Assembly (NCBI RefSeq): GCF_000972845.2
Contig: NC_040013.1
Location: forward strand, 6,254,550-6,318,549
Direction: 5' to 3'
DNA length: 64,000 bases
DNA from: Larimichthys crocea
Taxonomy: Eukaryota; Chordata; Actinopteri; Sciaenidae
The notes beneath the pieces were generated by a model. It did no database searches, was not told where the DNA came from, and saw nothing but the letters and a program-made list of their open reading frames with translations. Within the stretch, counting starts at the first letter, position 1; each line of letters starts with the position of its first letter. A program made the position numbers and the translations under genes. This document shows positions 10,390-20,902 of the stretch, piece by piece.

Positions 10390-13300
10390 TCAGGAGTCTC
10401 TGAAGAACAAGGAGAAGGGGAAGATGTGGCTGCAAAGAGAGAGAGAGTTCTTGTTAACAAACCTCACATTTGATTAACTCAACTGTGCACTCAGCCCATG
10501 AGGCTGCTATTGTGCATCAGCGATGCTGTAAAACGATACTAAAGAGAGACTTTTCTAAGTCTTCTTTATGCCTAAGGACATCTGGCGTCTCAGCTTGTCT
10601 CAACAGACATTTGACAGGAATATTGTAATTTCTGTTTTCATAACAGCTGGATTTCCCCTCCGATTCATTTTAATCTCTGACAACTTTATTCTGTCAGATT
10701 TACAGCACCAATTAGCTTGTGTTTCTCCTGTGGGTGAAAAAGTCAATCAAATCTACAAAAAAGGACACCAGCATCATGGGCATGAATCGTGCTGTGTGTA
10801 GATTTACTGATCTGTTAGTTCCGTTTTCAGCTTTTGATTTTAGCATTGTGGTTTCTCTGAACCTGACCTCGGATTGGTGGTGCACCCCCCTCACTGCCCA
10901 CTGTGCTGTCATACCAACCTGGCAACTCGGGTTAAAAACCCTGGCTTCACAGGAGCCTTTTCTCTGTTCTCATCACCCTCCTCCTCGTCCATGTCTTGGA
11001 TTATCCCAGGATGGACATCACCTGGAGTCCCAATTTCTTTCACTGTGTTAACTGTTTCCTGCTGGGTTTCTTCAAAACCCTCTGTGTCTTTCTGTGGGAG
11101 AAGATAGTAGAAACAGAAAAGAATATTAAGTCTTTTTGTACAGTAATACAAATTTCATCAAACTTACCATTTGCTAACCCAACCGAAGCACCATAACGTA
11201 AGCCACTAACTTTAGCTTGCCTGGCTAACTAACTTACAATCTATAATAGTAACCTAGCCTTACTTCAGAGGCAAAGAGTCAGCATGTGGTTATATAACTA
11301 CATTATTATGTGAGGTTCAAATAAATATTAGAAATAGCTAGGTTTAGTTACGTAACAACCAGTGTAGCGCTTGTCCCATGTGCTATCAGAGGTTGTGTAA
11401 TGTTAGCAACTTTGCTCAAATTGTTTTTTAGAAAATACTTGGGATAAATCATAAATTTTGTCAGAAATAATTACATTTGTTCTTATACACTTCTCAACAA
11501 CACAAGAGAAATGCTGCTCCTGTATGTTCATCAGTTATTGCGGATGCTGACTTTTCCTTTTCTGGGGTCTAAGCTTTAGCGTTAGTGCATTATTATGCAG
11601 CACTGTTAGCATGATAATATGTATGTAACCATCAAATGAACATTTAAGACTCGTTTGCAAAGTTTCTCATGTTGAACCGCCATGCAACAAACTCAGAGAG
11701 CTGAAGTTGATTTGTTGTCTTTCCACCTGAGGTCAAGCTCAAACTGTTAGCATGATTTTGGAGTGGCATTGTTATTGTAATGTGCTCTGTGTTTTGCTAG
11801 AATCAAGTCTTTTTTTTTTTTTTAAGATTATTTTTTTGGCTTTTTAATGATAGTACAGCTGAAGATAGACAGGAAGCAGGGGGAGAGAGAGGGGGAACGA
11901 CACGCAGTAAATGGCCGTCCGATGTGGGATTTGAAACAGCTGCAGCGAGGACTACAGCCTCTACACACGGGGTGGCCGCTTAACTCACCACGCTACCGAT
12001 CTTAACAGGCGTAGCAATGGTAAACATGAGTGGTGGGGTTTAGCTAACGGTCAGTAGGATTCTTCCATTTACAAATTCAAATGGAGTTTGTGTATAAAAA
12101 TGTACATTTAAAAGCCCAATATTCTTTTGACATCTCTTGAGTGTGTTTTCATTCAGAACATTTGCTTAATGATCATCTCCATTGTTCAAACTTGATCTTT
12201 TTTTAAAGCTTGTGGGCAGAACATACACATAATTAGTCACATAATAATTTTTTCCATTAAAAAAACAAACAAAAGTAAAGTCAGAGTGGACATATATTTA
12301 AAAAAAACACACAGGATGAGATGAGATGAAGAGCCACAGAGGAAAACAGAATGGTGCAGAGGGTAATTTTAGGACTTTGTTGCTAATCAAACTGAAGCAC
12401 ATCCCCAGAAACACACACTCTGCAATGCTATCATTAACCTTAATCACACTTGTTATCCTACCCGTCTGCACTAATGTTATCCTGGGGCTACAATAAAGAC
12501 AGTAAAGCTACAAGTGTGTGTGTTAACGTGGTAGGGAGGAAACGAAAAGGTGTTATGAGATTGAATTTGGAAGATTCTGAGCAGTGCTGGGCTGAAATGA
12601 CCTCTGCATTCCACGTTTAAGAGAGACAAATCATTTGAGCAGTTAAATGTGATGAGACTGAACCTCGTCAACATGGCCCGGATCTTCCTCTGCTTCTTCC
12701 CTTGCACGATTGTACGTGTTCACCCTGTTGATAGTCAGACACAACCAAGTTTATTATTACATTAACAGAACAATTATTGCTTTAAAAGTTTTGACAGGGC
12801 TGCTCGGTTGGAAATAAAAAGAGTAATGTGAGATAAAGAAACACAGGACGATAATTTTACATAATTTGTGTGTCAGAATAATAAAATAAAATATTATACA
12901 GAAAGGTCAGTTGAAGAGAACAGTGCCATACAATGAAAATCAAAGCTTGCTTGTCAATGTGGAAGGTTTTTATTTAAAGGTCCATAAAGGAGATTTATTG
13001 GCAGAACTGGAATATAATATTCATAACTATGTTTTCATGTATGTATAATCACCTAAAAATATTAAACCATTGAATCCTACACACTGGACCTTTAAATTGG
13101 TTTATGTCATGCCTCATAGTGCATTGCATCCACAGGGCTTTAGTTATATGTTGGTGAATTAAAAGGTGCAACGTGATCTTGTGATTGTTTCAACACAACA
13201 AATGAACTGTTGACTTGCTGATGAGTTGTTGAAAAGACTTCAAATTAGAAAAACGGCTCAGTTTTTAACAGTAAAGACTGCAAAGACAGCAGAAAACACA

Positions 13301-15276
13301 GCGGCTTACATGACTTGAGTTTCCAAAAAACAATTCAACAGAGCGCCCAAAATGTTTCGAGGCCAAAGCCCTTCAACTATAATGCTTTTTAAAACTGACC
13401 AAACCACATCTCCCATGTCTGAGCTACAGCTGCAGAGGGGCCATGAAAATTCAGCAGCAGGCTAAAGCCCTCAGAGCTTCAGCTCAGCACATCTAAAATT
13501 CATAGAGATTCGGACCATCAGGCTGAAGGCCCGTGAGAAGGACAGCTGAATGAAATTGAATCAAATACTCCACAGAAAAAGGCCCTGAGCATCAAGGTCG
13601 CAGATAAAAATGAGGCAAGGAGATGCTGCTTCAGATTCTGGATAATGAAAACAGTGCAGAAGAGGCCTGACACAGTGTGGAAAAAGTTCGTGCAAACTCT
13701 ACAGAGGGAGAAAGAAGAAGGCAGAGGAGATGTTTCTGGCTCAGCTAGAGGGAGAACGTGCAGACAAGCACAAGGTCACGGCCTTCCTCCTGACCCAGAC
13801 TACTGTGCACCAGCTGTCTACCCGGGGCTCCACACGAGAGCCGACAGGCCCTCAAGGAGAAGGAGAAAGAGTGGACTGAGAGCGGCAGGCCATCACCTGC
13901 TAAGCAAAAGCAAATGACCTGAGCTGTTTTCTCTATAACCCCGCAAGTAAACAACAACTTTTTAAACCCCCTAACAGTTTTACATCAATACAGTGGATCA
14001 GAAATATTCAAATAAATGAATGTACTGATCATTTTGTAGAGAATATAAATTCTAAACAGCAGAACAGGAAAAAAACGAACAAAAAAAAACGCTGTGAACG
14101 AATATAAAAGCTGTCACTTTCTGTCCGTTCTACGTCCACACTTGTTCTTTGAAACCCGTTCTTTTCTCTTCCCATTTTTTCCAGCATGTTTAACACAAAA
14201 ACAAACCATCTGTCTCTCCAGGGCATCACGTAGACACACACACACACAGACGAATGCCATCAGTGATGAAGCAGTACGCAGGAAGCCTCTGAGAACAGAA
14301 AGGACTCATCCTGCTGACAGTGTGTGTGAACTTGTACCTGTGTGTGTAGCACCTTTGTAAGGACATGTGATGGTCAATGTAGTGAATATAATTCAATGAG
14401 AAATTGCTCAGTGAAACTTGATTTCCTGTGAAGTGCTAATGATGCTCGGGGCTCTGCTGTTTGCAGGATGTTTACACAGTTTGTGCATCTGAGTGTGTGT
14501 TCCTCGAGCTCATAAAGGGAGGTAATTCTGTTTATATAACTTTAAATACATAAACTAGGTGGAGTGACCTTGTGTGAGTGTGTGTGTGCATTTTAAATAA
14601 TAATTTTCGCCCCACTGATCTGACTGACAGCGTGATTGAGGTGGCGCCCATTCGCCTCTTGTCTGTTTCATAACTGCAGGAATCAATGGAGCGTGTGTGT
14701 GTGTCTTTGTGATTTTATGAATAAGAACACTTATTTTTATCTCTGTGCTCTGTGTATGCAGGTGTGTGTGCGTGTGTGTGTGTGTGTGTGCATGCTAGAG
14801 ATGCTCCCATTATCCACAGAAATACACACTGTTCACACCGAAGAGGAAACAAAGAGAAGAAGCAGCGACAGCTTTGCAAATCAATTCACACTCCGCACAC
14901 TTTAGTCAATAAACATTACAGAACACTGTAATCCTCCATGAAGCCGGTAATGCCTGTTGTATTTCTACTGTCACAAAATCGCTCTTTGTGCTCTGTTTTG
15001 TTGAACATAATGGTTCGAGAGTAGAAAGTAAGAGTGCAGATAAAAAGCCTCAATCATAGTGTATATATAACATCATGCTGCTAAATTGATATATATTGTT
15101 ATATGGGACAACAGAGAAATTTATGGACACGATAACCAGATAGGAATGAATGTTTCTGATTGAAAACGACACAAATATCCACTTTTTTCATAATATAACA
15201 AGAATGAAAATGCTCACCCCAAACTCTGTGCTCTTTGATTTTATTGAAGTCTTTCATTTACACCTGCACTTGTTTG

Positions 15277-15311
<35 letters not shown>

Positions 15312-18300
15312 TGAGTCACATAGCTACCATTTGATTATATATAGCACTTATAAATGTGATCCTTTAGACCACTATTATATGAAATAATATAATAAATATA
15401 AATAAATATATTCCACATTTTAAATAAAGAATGGAGCAACAGACAGAGGATGTGGGCACTTTGAACTGGGAGGGATTCTTGGAGAACAGGAGTGACCTTG
15501 TTAAAGAATGATACTCCCGCTACTTCACTTGAGTAGTGGCCACTGAGTTTTTACTTTTTTAATCACGATCCTCCACAGTTCCTTTATTGCTTTTGTTTTA
15601 TTCTATCTTTTACCTTCCTTCTCTACCTCTTTTTTTAACCGATCTCGGTGAAATTGAGTCCTTTAAAGTATCTTTTATACATTTTTCCCATGTGCCCGTG
15701 CCCTTCGCAAAGCTTATTATAAGCATTGCGTCCGCTTATACCTAACCCTGTACTTCGCTAACCCTAACCCTAACCCTTATACATGCACACAGACAACTAC
15801 CATGTATTGTTATACTGTCTAATGGTATGTGTCACCTAACCCTAGTAGAGAGAGTGGCTTAACCTATGACCTAACTTATGGCAACAACTACCATACATAT
15901 TAAGCTTTTGTAAACATACACACTCGTCAAAACATAGCTACAAACTTGTTACTGAATAATTGTGGCAGTTCTGTTGTACTCTACAGTCAGAGCCCTACAA
16001 GGTGGTGGAAATAAATATAAATTTAGTCTAAACACACACATTTATTAGCAAAGATTTCCCACACATTCATGTTTTCTTGTGCAAATGTAGCTCCACAGCG
16101 GTGAAGAGAGCACTCACCTGCTTACATATAACTTGGCCTCAGCCTTGATTAAATCCTTTAGTATGGCCTCCTCTAGTGGTGAATTGCTTCTACGGCGCTT
16201 TGACTGCGGCTTAGAAACAGATTCAAAGTGCTGTTGTGCAGTCTCTTTCTCCTAGAACACAGAGACGTGTACCGCGTTCGGGGGGCGGGTGGAGGTCATT
16301 TACACACAGCTGTAGGTGTACAGTTTGAAACAAACCAACACAACAGCCCTGCAACAAACCTCTGTGAAGTAACTGACACTGTCAGAGAGGTGTTTTTCTC
16401 ACCTCTGTAATAATGTCTGGCACCTTATTCTGCATATGTAACTGCACAATATACATTTCTGTACATATATAGCACAAACATGGCAAAATGTTGCATAGAC
16501 CACACAGTATCACGCAACAACTCACTGTGCTCAACTTCCCCTTTGCTTGCTTTCCTGAAACAAGATAAATACATGAGAGAGATCAACATGCCTGAATGAT
16601 AATGTGTGTGTGACCACTAAACACACTGAAAAGCCCCTAATTTTTTTGCCTGCCACCTTAATGACTACACCATGTGTCATGCCTGTTACCGTTGAACCCT
16701 ATCTGCATGCCTGTATACCGATAATGCGTAATGCTTGTGTGCGCTCGTGTGTGTTCGTCCTCACCAGTCTGCCTGCATTTCTCCAGGTAGATGATGATAT
16801 CAAACTGGTAGACTGTGAAATTCCTGTCACAATGTTTGCACATCATTACCTCAGAGGTTTCCATCTTGGGCTTCTTGACTGGTAAGTATGGTTAACAGAA
16901 TACAGTGGATTGATAGTCAATAAGTAGATCATCAGCTGCTGTATTCTTTGATTTGTGTTTTGCAGTGTAGCTGCTACAGTACCGTCCACTAAAAGATTAG
17001 AATGCACTATAGGTTGAGACCCTCATTACTTTAGGTGTCTGTCTTATCCCCTGTCGCTCTTAATAGTTTGCCACATAAAACACAGAGATATGCTTGGGTG
17101 GAATGGGTGGAAAGCTGACAGAGAAACAAACATGCTGATGAATAAACTGATGAAGTCATTGTGAAGGATACAAGGGAAGACATTGAAGTGGGTGCTAAAG
17201 AACGGCTGGAGCGTGTCCAGGTTGCCGAGAACAGTTCTGATAATTTCCTGAAAGCAGACAAGAAAAGTTAAAGAATCATTGTGCTGATTTCTGATGAAGA
17301 TTGTAAATGGCAGAGGGTCAACACAACAAATGTGAGTAGTATCTACAATTACCTCCAGTTCCTGATCGATGCAGTTTCCTCCCATAACCTCCTCGCCACT
17401 GATAAAATATATTAAACACATTGTTAACAACACATTTATATCTTAAAATATATTAAACACATTGTTAACAACACATTTATATCTTAAAAGATGACGTTGT
17501 AGTCCGTGTAAAGGCAATTTCTTTCAAAAAAACATTGATCATGTTGGAAAATAGTTGCTGAAAACATGTGAAAAGACTTTGAACGATATATTACTGAAAT
17601 GTGGAGTTTTCACCAGTTTTCAGTCCAGGATTTTGTGGGCGGTCCTAAAGGGTGGCTTGATGACACACTGAGGCCACCTTGAGCATACCCCTGCACCCCG
17701 AGCAGAGCAATAAAGATTAATGCATCTCGCTCAGTGTTTCAAAGTTAGTCACGTCATTTTCTGAACTCATCTGACACGTTTCAGTCGCTTCAAAATGGCT
17801 GCTTGACTGCTCCCACGAGTAGGCGTGGCTTCAGCACATTCAGCGAACACGCCCCCACAGTCCTGGAGCTAAGAATTCATTTTTACCTGATTTTGACACC
17901 TAATTTCATAAACGTGGATATTTTTAATGATTCGAATTTGGCTTTCTTCTTTGGTCTGACAAATTCAGAACACATATTTATTCTTATTTTACACAGACTT
18001 TGAACAATATCCGCAGTTCAAGTTTTGGCGATTTCTTTTAATTCTGTAAAGCTGATTACAATATAATGCACTTGAATGCCTTTGGCTGATGCAACACATG
18101 CAATAAAAAGGCATCGACTGCTGAGCACAAATGTCTAAAGGTAAGAAGATGTAATCAATATATTGCTGCTGAGCCTTGAGTGGAAAAAACATTACTTTAA
18201 ATAAGAAGAGTCTTCTTTAGTCACAAAGAAAAACGGCTTTAGGGCGTTCCAGCATCAGTTAGGACTCTTATTCTGGGACGTTATCCCTGAATAAAGGCAG

Positions 18301-19720
18301 ATGGGTCCTGTGGGGCCTTAGATCCTCTTGTTTTTGCAGATGAAACAAAATGTCAAGACGAGCTTAGGTAACACACATCAGAACACGTAACGGGAGCCAG
18401 TTACAGGCAGTAGCGTTAAAAGAGTTAAAATGGAGAAAAAAGATCAATATTTTCTCTCTTGCCTAAAGCTGAGCCATCTCCCCAGCTGACAACATTTTGC
18501 AAAGCTTTGAAGAATTGAATCCCAAGAAGAAAAAGGGAAGGGAGGCGTGGATGTAACATCGATTAATAAGGTTTTACTCTTGCGGGTATATCACATTTGG
18601 CTCTGGGTGCTTCCGCTGTTTAATCCAGAGACTATAATCTCTGTTTTAAATTTGGTCTTGGTATTTTCCATTTTTTCTGGTCTTGTAGGGTTTTCACTTG
18701 GAAACGTCTCAGGCATGGCCACAGGTAAAAAGCACATTCATTTTTGATTTTATTGTTCACAATTTGAATAGAGATCACCAAGATACACAACTAGTACAGA
18801 GGCCCTAAAGTCCCGATTATTATTTTTTTTAATCTTGTGCGCAAAAGTTCAAATCTAACTAAAATAAAGATGTTGAAATTCACACTTCTTGTTTTGTTTA
18901 ATTTTTATTATACATTACATTGGATTAAAATAATGCAATTTTATGTCTTTCGTGTTGGGTTCCTGTTGTAACCTGGCTTTGTTCAAGACTAAAATAAATA
19001 ATAACTCTGCAATAATTGCTTGTAAAAGTTTGAATTGAAAGAGTTCAAGAATGTGGGGGAAAAAAAGTTCAGATTGAGGGCTAAAGATTTTGTTTTTGAT
19101 ATTACAGCTGTCATTTAAAGAGTAGTGTCCTTCATATTTATAGCTTCCATTAACAAAACCGACTGTCAATAAATGCTAGGCAAGTTTTCCAGTCAAAACA
19201 TTTTTAAACCTCCATCAATTGTGATATAACAATATAAAACTTGATTAGCTGAGTATGTGAATTTATAGTTATTTATCTTCTGTGCACATGATAAAAAATC
19301 AGGACCTTTTCATGACCTCCGTAAACTAGAGCGGCTTTAATTAAAGCAAATTTAATTTACAACCTGCTAATTCCACTAAACCCTATCTTAGTCTTTGGTT
19401 TTGTCCTATCACAGTCTTTATCTTGGCTGCCCTGTGCTGTCCTGGGACGTTTCTTGTTATATGCATACTATACAGACTGCATAGGGCCCCCAAACAGCTA
19501 GAAACGGCCCTGGTGGTCCTGTCTCACTAAAAGAGAACACACTGGAGGAAGCAAGAAGAGATACTAAAGTAAAAATATGCGGCTGTGACGATGTAAAGAA
19601 CAGTGTTTGTGTGTTTTGCCTGTAGCTGCTGCCTCCTCTGATCTTGACTGTGTAGATACAGTCCCCAGCTTTGATGACTCGAGTTTCTGGGAGAGGGAAG
19701 GAGAAGGCCTGCAGTGGCAT
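10390..19720 (-). CDS. majin: membrane-anchored junction protein (meiotic telomere attachment)
   Basis: MAJIN joins TERB1 and TERB2 to tether telomeres to the inner nuclear membrane in meiotic prophase. Nine minus-strand coding exons: 19720-19620, 17398-17353, 17247-17172, 16878-16765, 16554-16526, 16429-16403, 16251-16126, 11091-10919, 10429-10390. All phases agree and encode 243 aa. The N-terminal TERB2-binding domain is recognisable from FPLPETR, VKIRGGSSYSGEE, CIDQELE, VLGNLDTLQPF and HFNVFP. Residues 75-112 match the conserved following strand region (KPKMETS, YQFDIIIYLEK). A basic nuclear-localisation patch KRRRSNSP lies at 149-156 and an acidic stretch DMDEEEGDE at about 206-214. The hydrophobic C-terminal tail (HIFPFSLFF) is the expected membrane anchor. 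Intron 1 uses a GC donor (TACAG|gcaaaa), forced by phase. Intron 7 has two competing donors. Exon 1 lies inside the duplicated unit of 17772-22846, head to head with an AKR gene. Identity is by family recognition and human 11q13 synteny. Confidence 0.88.
11151..11808. other. majin intron 7, near part
   Basis: Sequence between majin exon 8 and the SINE at 11809. AT-rich with no supported exon, element or RNA. Confidence 0.4.
11809..12003 (-). mobile_element. tRNA-derived SINE, minus orientation
   Basis: Read on the minus strand it starts with a tRNA-like head (gtagcgtggtgagttaagcg) and has a degenerate B box, GTTTCAAATCC against the consensus GGTTCGANTCC. A CT-rich body and a terminal A-rich tail follow, which appears as the T run at 11810-11823 on plus. 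This layout is that of SINEs common in percomorph fish. No target duplication was identified. It lies in majin intron 7. Confidence 0.7.
12973..13096. mobile_element. piggyBac-like MITE with TTAA ends, 124 bp
   Basis: Perfect 12-bp terminal inverted repeats TTTAAAGGTCCA (12973-12984) and TGGACCTTTAAA (13085-13096). The core AGGTCCA...TGGACCT is flanked by TTAA on both sides, as for piggyBac-type insertion. The right end (aatcctacacactggacct) is the reverse complement of the start of a second copy at 38210, which confirms a dispersed family. It lies in majin intron 7. Confidence 0.75.
13430..13915 (+). pseudogene. possible decayed coiled-coil coding remnant
   Basis: Several stretches look like broken protein-coding sequence of a charged helical protein. 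MKIQQQAKALRASAQHI starts at 13442, then comes a stop. A segment reading RKKKAEEMFLAQLEG, GERADKHKVTAFLLTQTT and VHQLSTRGST spans about 13710-13850 and ends in a stop. Stops and frame changes separate them, no splice sites frame them, and they lie inside majin intron 7. A retrocopy or dead exon set is plausible. I do not recognise the parent protein, and chance in a low-AT stretch is not excluded. Confidence 0.25.
15268..15312. repeat. AT/GT microsatellite
   Basis: Alternating ta and tg units (tatatata with two tgta interruptions) within majin intron 7. Confidence 0.85.
15741..15777. repeat. short interstitial telomere-like repeat
   Basis: Three perfect CTAACC-type units (ctaaccctaaccctaaccct, 15758-15777) follow a single cctaaccct at 15741, and another lone cctaaccct lies at 15836. 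This is the vertebrate telomere motif on the C-rich strand, too short to mark a fusion. It lies in majin intron 7. Confidence 0.7.
17404..17485. repeat. perfect 41-bp tandem duplication
   Basis: The 41-base unit at 17404-17444 is repeated exactly at 17445-17485. It abuts the acceptor side of majin intron 1: exon 2 starts at 17398 on the minus strand. The duplication therefore doubled the sequence that would hold the branch point. Confidence 0.95.
17500..17995 (+). repeat. dispersed repeat, copy 1 (carries the duplication breakpoint)
   Basis: This segment matches the reverse complement of 49795-50130 over long stretches. Examples are ctgaggccacc, gcatacccctgcacccc, gtttcaaagttagtca, attttctgaactc, attcagcg and acacgcccccaca. 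The element has internal ggcgtggct / cacgcccc inverted words. Its family is not identified. The left edge of the AKR segmental duplication (17772) falls within it. Confidence 0.75.
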
Positions 19721-20239
19721 GGCTGACCTAAAGTGGTTAGATAAACAGATTTTATTAATTATTAACGTGTGTACTGTTAGTTTCTCTGTTTTATGTTATG
19801 CTATGTTGTAATGTAAACTCTTTCTCAATCACTTAAAATTACCGTAATGTGTGTAGAAAATGGCGACCCTGAATTTGGTAACTGGTCCCACGAGCGAACT
19901 TCATCCCTCCAAGTAGAACGCTAACGGTTAAAACCGCGAACGTCAATCAAACCTTTGACTCGTCTCGCGATTCGCTGGACAGGGTGAGTTCCCGCCTTCC
20001 GGTCGCTTGTCCTTCTCTGATTCGCCAGATCTTCTTCCAATCAGCGGCGTCAGAGCAGGGTGTCACCATGGTGCCGGCGAAAACCGCCCAAACTGTCACA
20101 TGACTGTCACCGGACCACGTGTGGCGGCGGATGTAAACATTTCTCTCTGACGGACAACCTCCGAGTTATGTTACGTTTACGTTTGTTAAGTTTTCTTTAG
20201 TGAGTGGACAGGTCGAGTTCAGGAGGAGGAGCTCAAAAG
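19721..20239. promoter_or_regulatory. divergent promoter of majin (-) and AKR copy A (+)
   Basis: The majin start codon (19720, minus) and the AKR leader are head to head. On plus, a non-coding exon ends at AAAAG|gtaaat (20239). Its intron closes at tcttttacag (20872), and 20873-20902 is the rest of the 5' UTR. The CpG-containing core has a CCAAT box at 20037-20041, a GTCACATGAC CLEAR/E-box-like palindrome at 20095-20104 and a CACGTG E-box at 20116-20121. No TATA box is seen. Which strand each site serves is not known. Confidence 0.6.
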
Positions 20240-20902
20240 GTAAATGGAAATATGTATTATCTTTAGTGTCGTCCTTATTTAAGAGCCTTTTCCACCTAGT
20301 TAGCTAGACTATAACGTAACAACTGTGACGTTTCTACGTCTTAATGAACACTGCTGTGTCATCATAGATGTCACGTTACAGTGTTCAGTTATTGTAGATA
20401 CACTGTGACGTTCAAATCTTCTAAAACAGCATCATTGTAACAATGCTGCATAGCTTTGTGACGTTCCTAGTATTCGAAACTGTGCAATTGTAGTCCATTG
20501 TAACTATGTTTGTAGTCCATTATGACGCAACAACGTTCCGTCACGTCACACTGTACTCACAGCCATTTATTGATGTTGCAACGTACAAATACTGCAAACA
20601 CAGTCACAATATTTATATTTAAAGGTACATTGTGAAGTTGCAGCATTGTGACAGTGTGTGTACTTACACTGCGTTGTGACATCTGTCTTAAAAATACATG
20701 GTGACACTGTACTCAACGTTAATGATTATTGTCTCAACACTACAACATTGTAACAAAGTGCTAAACGGCAATTGACCTGCCTACTTCTCCACCTAGTGCA
20801 GTACCAGTCCCAATACAGCCTTGACCATTAATACAGTTTTCACTACTCAAAATCTCTCTTCTTCTTTTACAGTGTTAAAAAAGAAGTCACGCTCAGATCA
20901 AA

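Noticed and set aside
16604..16885. Plus-strand frame ending in a gtaagt-like donor at 16881
   Set aside because: It is the antisense of majin exon 4, whose phase and protein similarity fit on the minus strand.
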